A stretch of 64,000 nucleotides of DNA from Nymphaea colorata (Eukaryota > Streptophyta > Magnoliopsida > Nymphaeales > Nymphaeaceae), in NCBI RefSeq assembly GCF_008831285.2, contig NC_045138.2, positions 42,153,115 to 42,217,114 of the forward strand. Reading direction: 5' to 3'. Of this stretch, positions 22,748-32,914 are shown piece after piece (the first letter of the stretch is position 1; every line of letters starts with the position of its first letter). The position numbers were made by a program, and so were the translations under genes. The notes under the pieces are model-generated. The model ran no database searches and was not told the origin of the DNA. It saw only the letters and a list, made by a program, of their open reading frames with translations.

Positions 22748-22752
22748 GCTGG

Positions 22753-24820
22753 TTGTTTTGAAAGGGACGTGGCCTTGTGGCCTTTTCCAAAATTTGATTC
22801 ATGGGTTCATCTTTTAGAAAAACTGACTCATGCATGCATTATACATTAACATGTACATTTAATCGTAGTTTTCCTCTAGTTGGACATCATTGCCAACTAT
22901 AAAATAAATGAAAATAAAACCCTCCCACGAATTGCTGAAATTGAAATGAACCAACAAGAACCTAAAGTATATCAGAAATGAGTTAAAATCACCTACCTTG
23001 CAGTCGGTCTTGATATTTGATTTTCTTCATTACTTGTTTTCTAAATCAAGCAATCCTAAGCAAGAATCCAAGTCTTGATATTTGATTTTCTTCATTACTT
23101 GTTTTCTAAATCAAGCAATCCTAAGCAAGAATCCAAGTTTGGATTTGAGCTTAACAAAGCAAGAACAGTGGGGAAGAGAGGGCTTCTCTCCATGAAAATC
23201 CTAAGTAAGGGTTCACTTAAGCATCCTAACTTAGCAAACTTGATTGAGAGAATAGGGGAAAAGAAGAAAAGAATGAGAGAGAGGGGAGAAGAGAAGAGAA
23301 CTTGGACGAATTTTCCTTATCCTCCTTGGCTTCTCCCTCCTAGCTCCTTGGCTGCAGTAACTTGATGAAAACTTCAAAAATTCGTCCCCCCTTGCCCCCC
23401 ACCCCTCCCGAGTTGCCAAGGGAGGGCTTATATAGAAGAGAAGAAGGGTGCAAACACCTTCTTAACTCACATTGGAAACTCACTTAAAACTTTGGAAACT
23501 TGTAAAATGAGTTAAATAAGGTTTAATGGCTCCAATTAATCACTCTTAGCTCATTTACACGATCTAGGTGAGCTGGGCTAGGCGTGGTCAACCTTGGTTT
23601 AGAATTAGTTGACCAACTTTGACTAAAATTTTGAACAAAAATGCCCTTGCATATGGTTTTACCTTATTTTGTTCTATTTATTATTATTTTTGCTTGAAAT
23701 TGAGCTTGTTAGGTTAAAACCTAGTTGTTAAGCTCTAAATGTTATTGAATTATGACAATTCAATTAAAATTTGAATAAAATTTGAAAATTCTATCAAATT
23801 TAGTTCAAAAAGGTTATTTTTGTCCATAACTTGATTGAATATGGATTTCAATTTAATCAAACTTTAGTTTGAAATATTTAATTTTAATTTGGTATTTGAT
23901 TTATGCATTTGACAAATCCAAATGTATATTTACCTCTCATAAAATCCTAAATTAGATTTTGTAATCTGAATTTGATCATAAAAGGGTGAAATTGTCTAAA
24001 TTGGTAAAATTTGACCAATTGACCAAAGTCAAAGCTCATTTGCTAGTAGTTTGACTTTGTTTGAGGTAATTTCATAAATTTGAGCTAAGAAAGCTCTTAA
24101 TTAAGCTAAATTGCACTTTAACTGAGCTTAGTCAAAGTGGATTTCATCCGGTCAAGCTCTATTTTTGTTCACTAATTGGTTGTGGGACAAACGTACCCTT
24201 TTGACTGAGTTGAGCTCATGTTGATTAAACCTAGCTGAAATTGACACCACATTTGGGCGCACCTGGGTCAAAGCTACTTGGTTTAAGTAGGTTTGGTGAG
24301 TTTAATTCTAATACTTATTGCTTCTTTGGAATTTAATTTTTCCTTAGCTAAGGGAGAGAGAAAGAGATTAATGTCTCTCTTTTCCTATGAACCCTTATTC
24401 ATTTCCTTTTGAAAATGATTTTTTATTTAATTGAGGAAAAATATTTAAAAAAAAAGGGTGCATGACCTCTTGGTGGGCTTCTGACCACACAAGCTGGGTG
24501 GGGCCCACACGTGGGTCCCACATAGCATTCTAGACCGAATTAGATCCAATTCTTGGATTTAAATCAAATTTTGGATTTTGCAAATTGAATATCACGTTCA
24601 AATGACATTTATAATTAGATTTGAATTTCAAATCCTAATTTAGATCTAGTTTGAACTCATAATCTTGCTTTGGGATTTGTATCACAAGTCAAATTCATTA
24701 TTTGAATCTAAATTGTCCTTTAGATTCGAAATTGGCTTTGAAATTGCATTTTTTCACAATTCTTTTGTAAAATTTTGACATTGCTTCAATTTTAGTGTGG
24801 ACAAATTTGGGGTGTTAACA
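22753..24820 (-). repeat. Solo LTR of Tat-like gypsy family, part 2
   Basis: It continues the LTR that begins at 3684; the inner element is inserted between the two parts. Homology to the second half of the inner LTRs is clear throughout (conserved splice donor at 22996/22997, TATA at 23427-23435, terminal GGGGTGTTAACA). It carries a 65-bp tandem duplication not found in the inner LTRs. The right border is at 24820, followed by copia RNase H sequence. Confidence 0.85.
23007..23137. repeat. 65-bp perfect tandem duplication inside the solo LTR
   Basis: The block starting GTCTTGATATTTGATTTTC at 23007 repeats at 23072 with a period of 65 bp. The corresponding place in the two inner LTRs (about 8007 and 21055) has one copy, so this arose locally. 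Confidence 0.9.
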
Positions 24821-26150
24821 TTGTGGCTTGTTTGCATGCACTCCACGCGACTAAGGATCACAGAAAAAATACAGCAAAACCTTCAGTTGGTTTACGGTCG
24901 TCCAAGTTGCCAGCCCAATCTCCATCATTATATGCTAAGATGTCGAGATTTGGAGATGGTGGGATGAGTAATCCATATGAAAGAGTGCCTTGAATGTTGT
25001 GTAAGATTGTCATAACAGCATTCCAATAAGTTTTTGTGAGGGCTTTCATATATTGGCAAACCTGGTTAATGGGAAAGCTGAGATCAGGCCATGTAAAAGT
25101 GAGGTATCTACAATTTGCCGATAGTGAGTGGGGTTGGGAAAAACCAGGCCATCATCTTGGAGGAGTTGGCTGGATGTCGACATGGGAGCTGAGGAGGGCT
25201 TTGCGTTGTCCATACCAGCTTTCTCTAAGAGTTCCACCATGTAATTTTGTTGAGTCAATTAAAGGCCCCGAGAGGTTTTGGTAGCCTTGATTTCAAGGCA
25301 AAAGTGCAAAGGGCATAGGTCCTTAAGGAGAAACTCATGGTTTAACTGCTCAATAGTATGAAAATTTGTGGTAGTGGAGATACTGATGATGATGATGTCA
25401 TTTACATAAATGATGCAGTATAAAACCTGAGTTCCACTAAAAAACATGAATAATGATTGATCAATTTTGGGCACATGACATATGTTTAAGGATATATATG
25501 GCTTTATGAAGTTTGCATACAAAAGTGGGCCGTTGCTTATAATAAATCATTGTGGTTGAGCCATATAAACTTCCCCAGAAAGCTCCCTATTGATAAATGC
25601 ATTTGAAACGTCTACTTGTTGAATGTCCTTTAGAAACAGCAACAGTGAGGGCCATATGAATAGTTGGAGGTATAACAACTGGACTAAATTTGTCAAAATA
25701 GTCTACCCCTTGTTGCTGGGTGTAACCTTTTCCGACTAAGCACACTTTCTAGCACTGTAGTGAGCCATCGGCATTGTGCTTCATTTTAGAAACACACTTG
25801 CTTCCAATGACATTTTGAGAAGGTGATGAAGGAACCAAACTCCATGTCTTATTCTTTATCAGAGCTGCATACTTTTCTGCCATAGCACACTGCCAATGTG
25901 GGTGTTTATCAGCTTGGAAGTAGGTCTTTGGTTTCTTTTCTTGGGAAACATGAGTTGTATGAAGGTAAACTTTGGATTTGAGGGATCCAGTTTGAGAACG
26001 AGTGGTCATTGTGTTAGTTCTATGTGTGGGTGTAAGGTTAGTTTTGGGGGAGGTTATGGTGTGGTCTCGATAGGCATAAGACTCCACAGAGGTAATGTGG
26101 GAGTCTATGGTGGTTGATAGAGGTGGTGAGTCATTTGGAGAAGTAGGCAA
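24821..26150 (-). pseudogene. Ty1/copia reverse transcriptase and RNase H (N-terminal part)
   Basis: On the minus strand: the lead-in from 26150 with KHPHWQCAMAEKYAALIKNK and NVIGSKCVSKMKHNADGSL, the RT body over about 25750-25260 with SPVV, KQRPTFVCKLHKAIY and VNDIIII (usual YVDD, so the second catalytic position is now Asn), then HEFLLKDLCPLHF. Downstream come QNYMVELLEKAGM and the RNase H start with YGLLIPPSPNLDIL and YNDGDWAGNLDDRKPTEGF. At 24821 it stops at KQAT, where the solo LTR is inserted; the rest is at 3683-3481. Frame changes and stops are frequent. The changed catalytic residue and lost frame make it inactive. Confidence 0.88.
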
Positions 26151-26439
26151 TGAAGGTAGGTTAGGTCTTGTAAACTACGGAATGATGGTGGTAAGGGACA
26201 TGTAGTGGTGAAGGAGAGATTAGGTTGAGAGGGGAAGGGGATGGGTATCAATATATGTGATGTTGGCAATATGGAAGAAATGACCTTTTAGATAGAGAAA
26301 CTTTTTCTTTGAATGGAAAACGGCCTTCATGGCGATTAGTGATTACTTGTTTCTTGCCGGAGTCAACACATACGTAGCCTTTGTGTGAGAGCTGTACCCA
26401 AGAAATGTACATGATTTGCTGCGGCAGTCCATATTATGA

Positions 26440-26960
26440 GTGTTGAATGGGCATACATATCACAACTAAAAATCTTAACAAAGTTGTAATCCAAAGTCTA
26501 CTGAAAAAGAATCTGAAATGGAGACATCATATTGGTGACCGGCAATGGCATCCGGTTTATAAGAAAGGTGGCCGTAAGAAAGGCAAAGTCCCAAAACTTT
26601 TGTGGCATTCTGGTGTGAGCAAGAAGAGTGAGACCTGTCTCAACAACATGCCTATGTTTTCTCTTGACTTTGTCATTTTGTTCATGAGTATGTGGGCAAA
26701 TGATGCGATGCTCGATGCCACATTGTTGGAGAAAAGTGGAGACATTGTGGAATTCACTCCCCAATCGCTTTGAAAATACTTGATTTTGGCATTTTCAACT
26801 TTCACCTTGAAATTTTGTACCATACTAAGAACATCATATTTATAGTTTATAACCAACATCCAACAAAACTGAGAGCAAGCATCAATGAAACTGATGTAAT
26901 ATTGATATCCCCATCTAGATGGAATAGGAGAAGGCCCCAAAACATTAAAAATAATTAATT
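26440..26960 (-). pseudogene. Ty1/copia integrase core
   Basis: On the minus strand, WGPSPIPSRWGYQYYISFID, then FCWMLV and the second acidic region IKYFQSDWG, then a frame change into FHNVSTFLQQCGIEHRI, THEQNDKVKRKHRHVVE and PQKFWDFAFLTATFLINRMP. These are the copia integrase hallmarks (D...D...E core and the LTATFLINRMP helix). A frameshift lies at about 26760. The C-terminal part toward RT (26440-26150) is decayed. The element's domain order gag-PR-IN-RT-RH is what defines Ty1/copia. Confidence 0.88.
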
Positions 26961-27439
26961 ACAAAGGTTTTCAAACAACATATGAAGTTTCATCAAAAGG
27001 TAGAGCATGACTTTTACCCATTTGGCACACCTTACGAATATTATTTTAGGTCATTCAAGAACAGGCAAACCAAATTTAAACAAAACATTCCTAACAATCC
27101 TAAGAGATGGATGAACCATGTGTGAGTGCCACTAATTCAAGGAAGTTCACTTACCAACAAAAGCATGCACGAGTCCATTATGTTGAGACCCAATATTGTC
27201 AATTTGAGATGACATAAGCCATGATCGCTATCACCCTCCAACAGAATGTTTCCCCTCTTGCGATCCTACACAAAACACTTGTTAGGATGAAACTCAAAAA
27301 TAACACCATTATCCTTGACAAATTTGTGAACAGAAAGTAAATTATTTTTAAGAGCAAATGCAGGGCTATAAGGTGCATGAAAATAAGTGCTACCAATCTG
27401 AGATCTTTGCCATTACCTATTTTCACTTGATCATCCCAT

Positions 27440-27947
27440 GTATATGTTAAACTGAGAGATAAGTTATTAAAGTTTGATGTCACATGATGGGTGGCACACG
27501 AATTTGGGTACCATCCACTGGTCTCTGCTTGAGGAATGGCTTTAGTGTGAAATACTTCTGCAGTATTATCTTGACCCTTTTGAAAGGATTTGCACTGTTG
27601 GGCTCCATGACCTTGTTTTTTCCATAATTGACAAGTTGTATAGCATTGTTGTGTTGTGTGACCTGTGTTACCACATGCAAAACAAGTAATAGAATTTTTG
27701 TTTCCAGCACTTCTTTGATTATCTTAAGGGTGACCTTTGTATTTGGTGTTATGGCTGTTATTATAATTATATCCTCCACTTGTATCATATTTCAAAGCAA
27801 CATTGGCAGAAGGTGGAGACATGATTTCATTTATCTTGAAGTTGTGCTTCATGAGTGAGAAGCATCCCAAGGAGGTCGTCTAGAGTAACACCTTCTGATC
27901 TAGTATTAAGAGTTGTCTGAAAGGGCCCACATTCATGAATAGGAAGG
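27440..27947 (-). pseudogene. Ty1/copia gag C-terminus, zinc knuckle and protease remnant
   Basis: On the minus strand from 27947 downwards: gag with TTLNTRSEGVTLDDLLGMLL, a stop, then the CCHC zinc knuckle CFACGNTGHTTQQC near 27670-27630, and the protease region WYPNSCATHHVTSNFNNLSL near 27510-27450. In functional copia elements the last motif reads with D-S-G; here it is N-S-C, so the protease active site is destroyed. Between 27440 and 26960 only decayed pol sequence is visible. The gag is cut at 27947 by an LTR and resumes at 31061. Confidence 0.82.
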
Positions 27948-28404
27948 TGTAATCACCCCAATTTTTTCTAAATTTTTTGAAGATCCAAATTAGATCCAAA
28001 ACCCAAGTTCAGATCCGAATCGAGCATTTCAGACCCAAATTTGAGTCACATTCCAAACGACAAAATTTGAGCGTCACACACGTGCAGATCTTCCTTTTGC
28101 TCAAAAAACTCATTTCTCACGCCAAAATGAGTTTTAAACCCAAGTCGCACGCTCGAACGAGTCGACAACCGATTAAACCAAAATCGGATTTGGAGCGAGT
28201 TCGGAGCCGCCCAAAATGGAGTCGACTGCCCATTTTTTTTAACAAAGAACTTTTCTTTTACATATTTTAAATAAAAAATGAATGTTTAAACAATATTCTT
28301 ATTCTATTAGATTTTATTTAATTTAAACAAAAAAAGAGAAGCGTCACGCGGTCGCTCGTCGAGCAACGCTAGCGCGCGAGTGGTTTCGATCGCTCGCTAC
28401 AATG

Positions 28405-29650
28405 CGGTGAAGTAATCTTTCATTTTATAATTAAATCACACTTTTTCCTTTCTTGAATATATTCTTGTTGTTGTTGTTCTTACTCTTCATGAATATATTC
28501 TTGTTGTTATTGTTATATATTTCTTGAATATAGTCTTGTTGTTGTTCAATTATTTTCTCCATTATTCATCTCCCCATGGCCATACAAGATAGCCCTAAAA
28601 TCTCTATTTTAGAGTCAATAGGCTATTCTTAAGTGCAGCGGAAGCATGAAAAGGCGATGTAATTTTTCATTTTATGATTAAATCATGCTCTTTTCTTTCT
28701 TGAATATATTCCAGTTGTTGTTGTTCTTACTCTTCATGAATATATTCTTGTTGTTATTGTTATTTCTTTTCTTGAATATAGTCTTGTTGTTGTTCTATTA
28801 TTTTCTCCCTTCTTCATCTATCCATTGCAATACAAGTTATCCCTAAAATCTCTATTTTAGAGTCATGAGGTTATTCTTAAGTGCACCGGAAGCATGAGAA
28901 GGTGAAGTAACCTTTCATTTTATGATTAAATCATGCTTTTTCTTTTTTTGAATATAGTCTTGTTCTTGTTACTTTATTTTCTCTATTCTTCATCTCCCCA
29001 TGGCCATATGAGATAGTTTTCACTCTCTATTTTAGAGTCAAGAGGCTATGCTCGAGTGCACCGAGAGCATGAGATGAGATGATCTTTCATTTCATGGTTG
29101 AATCATGTTCTTTTTTTATTGCATGTAGTATTGTTTTGGTTTCTTCATTTTCTCCCCTCATTTCCCCATGGCCAAACAAGATAGCCCTCAAATCTCTATT
29201 TTAGAGTCAAGAGGCTATTCTTAAGTGCACTAGGAGAATGAGAAAATGAAGTGGTATTTTATTTTACGCTTGAATCCTGCTATCTCATTTCTTGAATATA
29301 GTCTTGTTTTGCTTCTCCTTTTTTCTCCATTCCTCATTTCCCTATGGCTAGCTCTCAATCTCTATTCTAGAGTCAAGTGGCTATGCTTGAGTGCACCGGG
29401 AGTATGAGATGAGATGTTATTTTATTTTATGATTGCATCATGTTCTATCTTTTCTTGAATGTATTCTTGTTGTGATGTTTTTCTTTTCTCTCATTTTCAT
29501 CTCCCCATGGCCATATGAGATAACTCTCAATCTCTATTTTAGAGTCAAGAGGCTATGCTCGAGTGCACCGAGAGCATGAAAAGATGAGATGATATTTCAT
29601 TTTATGATTGAATCATGCTCTCTCTCTTTCATTGGATATTGCTTTGTTTT
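28405..29650. repeat. Imperfect tandem array of about 170-240-bp units inside the solo LTR
   Basis: About six copies share, in order, a tail-like TTTCATTTTATGATT..ATCATGCT, then TCTTGAATATA.TCTTGTT, then CCCCATGGCCATA.., then ATCTCTATTTTAGAGTCAAG, then GAGTGCACCG.GAGCATGAGA. Unit length falls from about 250 to 170 bp along the array through loss of TTGTTGTTG-type segments. Confidence 0.85.
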
Positions 29651-30297
29651 AAGATATTGTCTATGCATAGTTATTTGATTTTTCCTATCTATATGTGAAT
29701 GCACAGTGAGAATGAGAGTATGATTTGGGTTTCTTTCATACCCAACAATGGAAGAAACATATTCCCTTGCATCCAATGAAATAACTATGTTTTCTGTTTA
29801 TAATCATGTCTTTTGAAATATTTTCAAAAGAACCCTTTCTAATGTGGCTTTGGGGACTTAGCTTAGACTATTACATTGGTCCAAGCTTCCCCTCTAGCCT
29901 ACATCAAACTTGAAGTCGGTTATTTTTTATTTATTGATTTTTCATCTCATGAAGACACGTATGTATATACATGTTATATACATAGACGTCCACATTATGA
30001 TTCTCTTCATTTTTCTCTCTCTACGCTTCTATATTTTATTTTAATACATATATGAATGCATATATATATATATATGAATGTCTTATTTTCTCTCTCTAGA
30101 ATCTTTTATTTCTCTTTTCAACTCAAATTCCTTCATTTACAAATTTCTTATATATATATATGTCTCTTTTTCTTTCCCGTTCTATTTAATTTAAGACTTT
30201 ATTTTCAAAAGCTTTTACAAATATGTATGCATACATATAGAGAATACATATCTCCTCCTGTTTCAAAATTTTCCATTTATAGTGATTTTTGAGGTCT

Positions 30298-30322
30298 CTC
30301 TCTCTCTCTTTCTCTCTCTTTT
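30298..30322. repeat. CT-rich microsatellite
   Basis: A (CT)n run with interruptions lies just before TTTTTATAAGAATATTGC, which could be a TATA element of the solo LTR (plus orientation). Confidence 0.6.
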
Positions 30323-31060
30323 TATAAGAATATTGCATCTCTTTCATTCCTTTAGGCATTTTCTCATGATCTTTTATTCACCGACTTCATCAAGACCAAA
30401 ACTCAAGTAATGACCCAATATTGGATTCATGCTTGATGGTCTACAACTCCAATCCATTTTCAAAACTTTTCTTTCTTCATAAACATTTATGTTAACTATG
30501 AAAACAAAAATCTTAGATGAATGTTGTGGTAGAAATGCTTTATTCATATAGAATCAATGCATTCATGCATTATACTCACTTAAAATCACTTGTGATCGCA
30601 AGCACCACTCCAAAGAAATTAACCAATAGGAGATGAAGCTCTAACTAGGTGGTAACCGAATTAGAGCAAAATCTCAAACCTACTTAAAGTCTTAAGAGAG
30701 CACCAAAATGACTTCAAAATGATTTCCCAAGCTTTTCAAACGATATTTATAAAGATTTTTCAATTCTAGTTTTCCCTAAAATATTTCATATTCTCAAATG
30801 ATTCTTTAAGAACCTTTTCAAAAGTTTGAAACATCAAACTTCCAATATTTTTCTACACCGCATATAAAATGGAAAAGATGTTCAAGCCAAAGTGAAATGC
30901 ATCAATAATAAACATAGCCCTTGGGTTAATTACCCTCGGTAAAGGCATCGGGAATGGTTGATCCTTGTACCGATGGGCGAGTCTCTTTCTCTCCTATTTT
31001 CAAAACAAATCTCATTTTTTTGGAGCATTTCAAAATCCAAAAATTTTGGAGATGCGAACA

Positions 31061-31560
31061 GAAGGCCACCAAGAATAAAAGTAACTAGATCTTCATCATC
31101 AATAGGCTTTGATGTCAAGGCCAACTGATGTGCAAGACTTGGAGCCCTGTGAAAATAATATAAAATAGACTCTTATCCTTTCTTCAAGTTGGTTAGTTGA
31201 GCTTTGAGTTGTTGAACTCTAGCTCTAGACCTAGCTGAGTATATTCTTTTCAAGCTAGACTAGACTCTTTAGACTTAGATGAACATACCTACTACGTTGG
31301 TTATGAACATGATCAGTAAGGGAGGATAGAATCCAGCCAAGTAGTAGTTTTCCGCAGCCAATCAATGAAGGCAAGGTTGATAACATCTTTTTCAGTCAAA
31401 AACTTCTTTGTGCAAACAAGAGATCCATCAACATAAACAAATAAATCATAACATTTCAATAAAGGAACAAATTGAGATTCCCACAACAGAAAATTGTTGG
31501 TGGACAAATTTTCGAACAGTAAATATTGTAAATTGGAGGGAGCCGAAGATTGAAATCTGA
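31061..31560 (-). pseudogene. Ty1/copia gag N-terminal part
   Basis: On the minus strand from 31507: MSTNNFLLWESQFVPLLKCY and YVDGSLVCTKKFL are the copia gag start (usual NFLLWxxQ...GFVDG). Near 31220-31120 follow RARVQQLKAQLTNLKKG and YYFHRAPSLAHQ; then KPIDDEDLVTFILGGL runs to the LTR insertion at 31061. Stops (for example after NLKKG) and frame changes abolish the product. Confidence 0.85.
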
Positions 31561-31670
31561 AGTTGACATGGTGCCATTCAACGAGCTTTCTTGCGCTCCG
31601 TTAGTTCCAGATGCCAGGACTGAATCGGACCCAAATGATGAGACTCAGAATTTTCCATAAGGAAGAAGAA

Positions 31671-31682
31671 GCTCTGATACCA
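31671..31682 (-). promoter_or_regulatory. Copia primer-binding site (initiator Met-tRNA type)
   Basis: The minus strand reads TGGTATCAGAGC, the standard complement to the 3' end of plant initiator methionine tRNA used by most Ty1/copia elements. It lies three bases inside the presumed LTR end. Confidence 0.9.
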
Positions 31683-31685
31683 TAT

Positions 31686-31950
31686 TGAAAATATGAAAGA
31701 GTAAAGGAAGAAGATAATTGAGAAAGGAAGTTTTCATTCCATTGATTGATTTTCTTGGAAACTTTATATTCCTTTTTATACAAAATACAAGAGTAGTTGC
31801 AATACTTAATGTATTTCCTTAACTTGATGAACAACACTCTTTCCATTTGTGTTGAGTTGTTGCATGGATCCTTCTCCTGGATATTTGCTCTCTTTAATTT
31901 TGTCATGATCCTTAATTTGATTTTCAAACTCATTAGTTATGCTAATAATG
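31686..31950 (-). repeat. Short 5' LTR of the Ty1/copia element (about 265 bp)
   Basis: It lies next to the primer site, with a minus-strand TATA-like TGTATAAAAAGG near 31770-31785. The inner border TG/CA is at 31686-31687. The outer border is set by where the interrupted kinase exon resumes (TGGTACCGACA at 31950); the expected TG there appears mutated (TTATTAGC). No second copy could be aligned on the other side of the nest. Confidence 0.6.
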
Positions 31951-32338
31951 TCGGTACCATAGTGTCCCCATTCGGCTTGTCAATGGCTGCTTTTGATCAG
32001 GATTGAAATAAGTAGCCATTCCAAACTCTATTGTCCAGAGGATGCAATTATTATCGAACAAAAATTTTGAGCCCTTAATATCTCGAAAAAGAACTCGCCG
32101 ACTGCGGCAATGCTTGAGGGCCATGTAGCATTTGATCTGCCAAGTCCAATTTTTGAATATAAAAGCAAAAGCTTATTTATCATCTAAAATATACGCAGCA
32201 AATGACACAAACCTCTCAATATTAAATGGAAAAGCAAAACGTAGCAAGAGTCACTACCTGTGGCTCTATGAACTTGACGCCTACAATACAGGAAAGGGCA
32301 GCAAGGTCTTCCATGTACTGAAAAACAAGGTACAAACA
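31951..32338 (-). pseudogene. CDK-like Ser/Thr kinase gene fragment, two exons
   Basis: Minus strand. The first exon (about 32338-32258) encodes CLYLVFQYMEDLAAL and VKFIEPQ and ends at a good donor (CACAG|GTAGTG). The second (32136-31951) follows GCAG and encodes IKCYMALKHCRSRRV, then FRDIKGSKFLFDNN, EFGMATYFNPDQKQPLTSR and TLWYR. This is the plant CDK-like family (CRK1/IBS1-type, with the VKF.EPQIKCYM junction), which phosphorylates protein substrates. The catalytic HRD is FRD, the Mg-binding DFG is EFG, and a few residues are missing after IKCYM. The exon is cut at 31950 by the copia LTR. It keeps its intron, so it is not a processed copy; it is dead. Other exons were not found. Confidence 0.8.
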
Positions 32339-32862
32339 TTTTTTCTTTCTAAATATGAAATCTTAGCTCCACTCCTGGTCTGAATTGTTTAGGCCCATAC
32401 TATGCAGAAAGGCAGATAAAACCTCATCTCTTATCGCTTTCATTTTCTTGCCTCGTTTTTCATTGAAAGCCCAATAAAGGACTAGATCAAACCACATCTC
32501 CTACATTTCCTAGCAATGCGAGAACATAAATCTCAGAGCACTAATTGATTTTATCCATTTTCAAGGAATTTGACTCCAGCATCCAAGATTTAATCTGAGT
32601 GCACTCATACTAGGGATGCCATCTTGGTAGAGGGTTTAATTCATCTTAATCATCAAAATCATGAGGCGAAGAAAATAGTGCCATCACAAATATAAAACAG
32701 AGGTCTTCACATGATTCATTAAACACTTGATTGCAAGTTGCAACGAACATAGTTCATTGTTGTCCTAGCTTCCTCTACAAAATTCCTCACCTACTTTGTC
32801 CTTGCTCCCCCATTCGTCCTCCTCACCATCCTGAAATTTGTTCCATTCATTTTCCTACAACC

Positions 32863-32914
<52 letters not shown>

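Larger units (their letters stand above)
5862..22752 (-). mobile_element. Full-length Tat/Ogre-like Ty3/gypsy retrotransposon (5867-22747) with GCTGG target duplication
   Basis: The element runs on the minus strand: 5' LTR 18909-22747, primer site 18888-18906, leader, ORF1, gag, protease, RT, RNase H, second RNase H, integrase, polypurine tract 9739-9751, 3' LTR 5867-9738. The 5-bp GCTGG flanks both ends (5862-5866 and 22748-22752). The order PR-RT-RH-second RH-IN, a long LTR and an extra ORF upstream of gag point to the Tat/Ogre group. Total length is about 16.9 kb. Internal frames carry several stops and shifts, and the two LTRs differ at scattered sites, so the insertion is not recent and is now non-autonomous. 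It sits inside an older solo LTR of its own family. Confidence 0.92.
27948..31060 (+). repeat. Solo LTR, plus orientation (3113 bp, target duplication GAAGG)
   Basis: It begins TGTAATCACCCC at 27948 and ends GATGCGAACA at 31060, with GAAGG on both sides (27943-27947 and 31061-31065). The copia gag reads straight on across the excised LTR (GGL, then PIHECGPF), confirming exact borders. Near the right end it shares a box with the neighbouring Tat-like LTRs (TTACCCTCGGTAAAGGC, GTACCGATGGG), so it belongs to a related gypsy family. It holds a long internal tandem array (28405-29650) and AT and CT microsatellites. No internal coding region is attached. Confidence 0.92.

Noticed and set aside
28405-29650. 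CRISPR-like spaced repeats
   Set aside because: Units are long, contiguous and imperfect, in plant retrotransposon LTR sequence. This is a tandem array, not repeat-spacer structure.
31686-32006. Initiator tRNA gene suggested by TGGTATCAGAGC
   Set aside because: Only the 12-nt primer complement is present next to an LTR; there is no tRNA body or cloverleaf.
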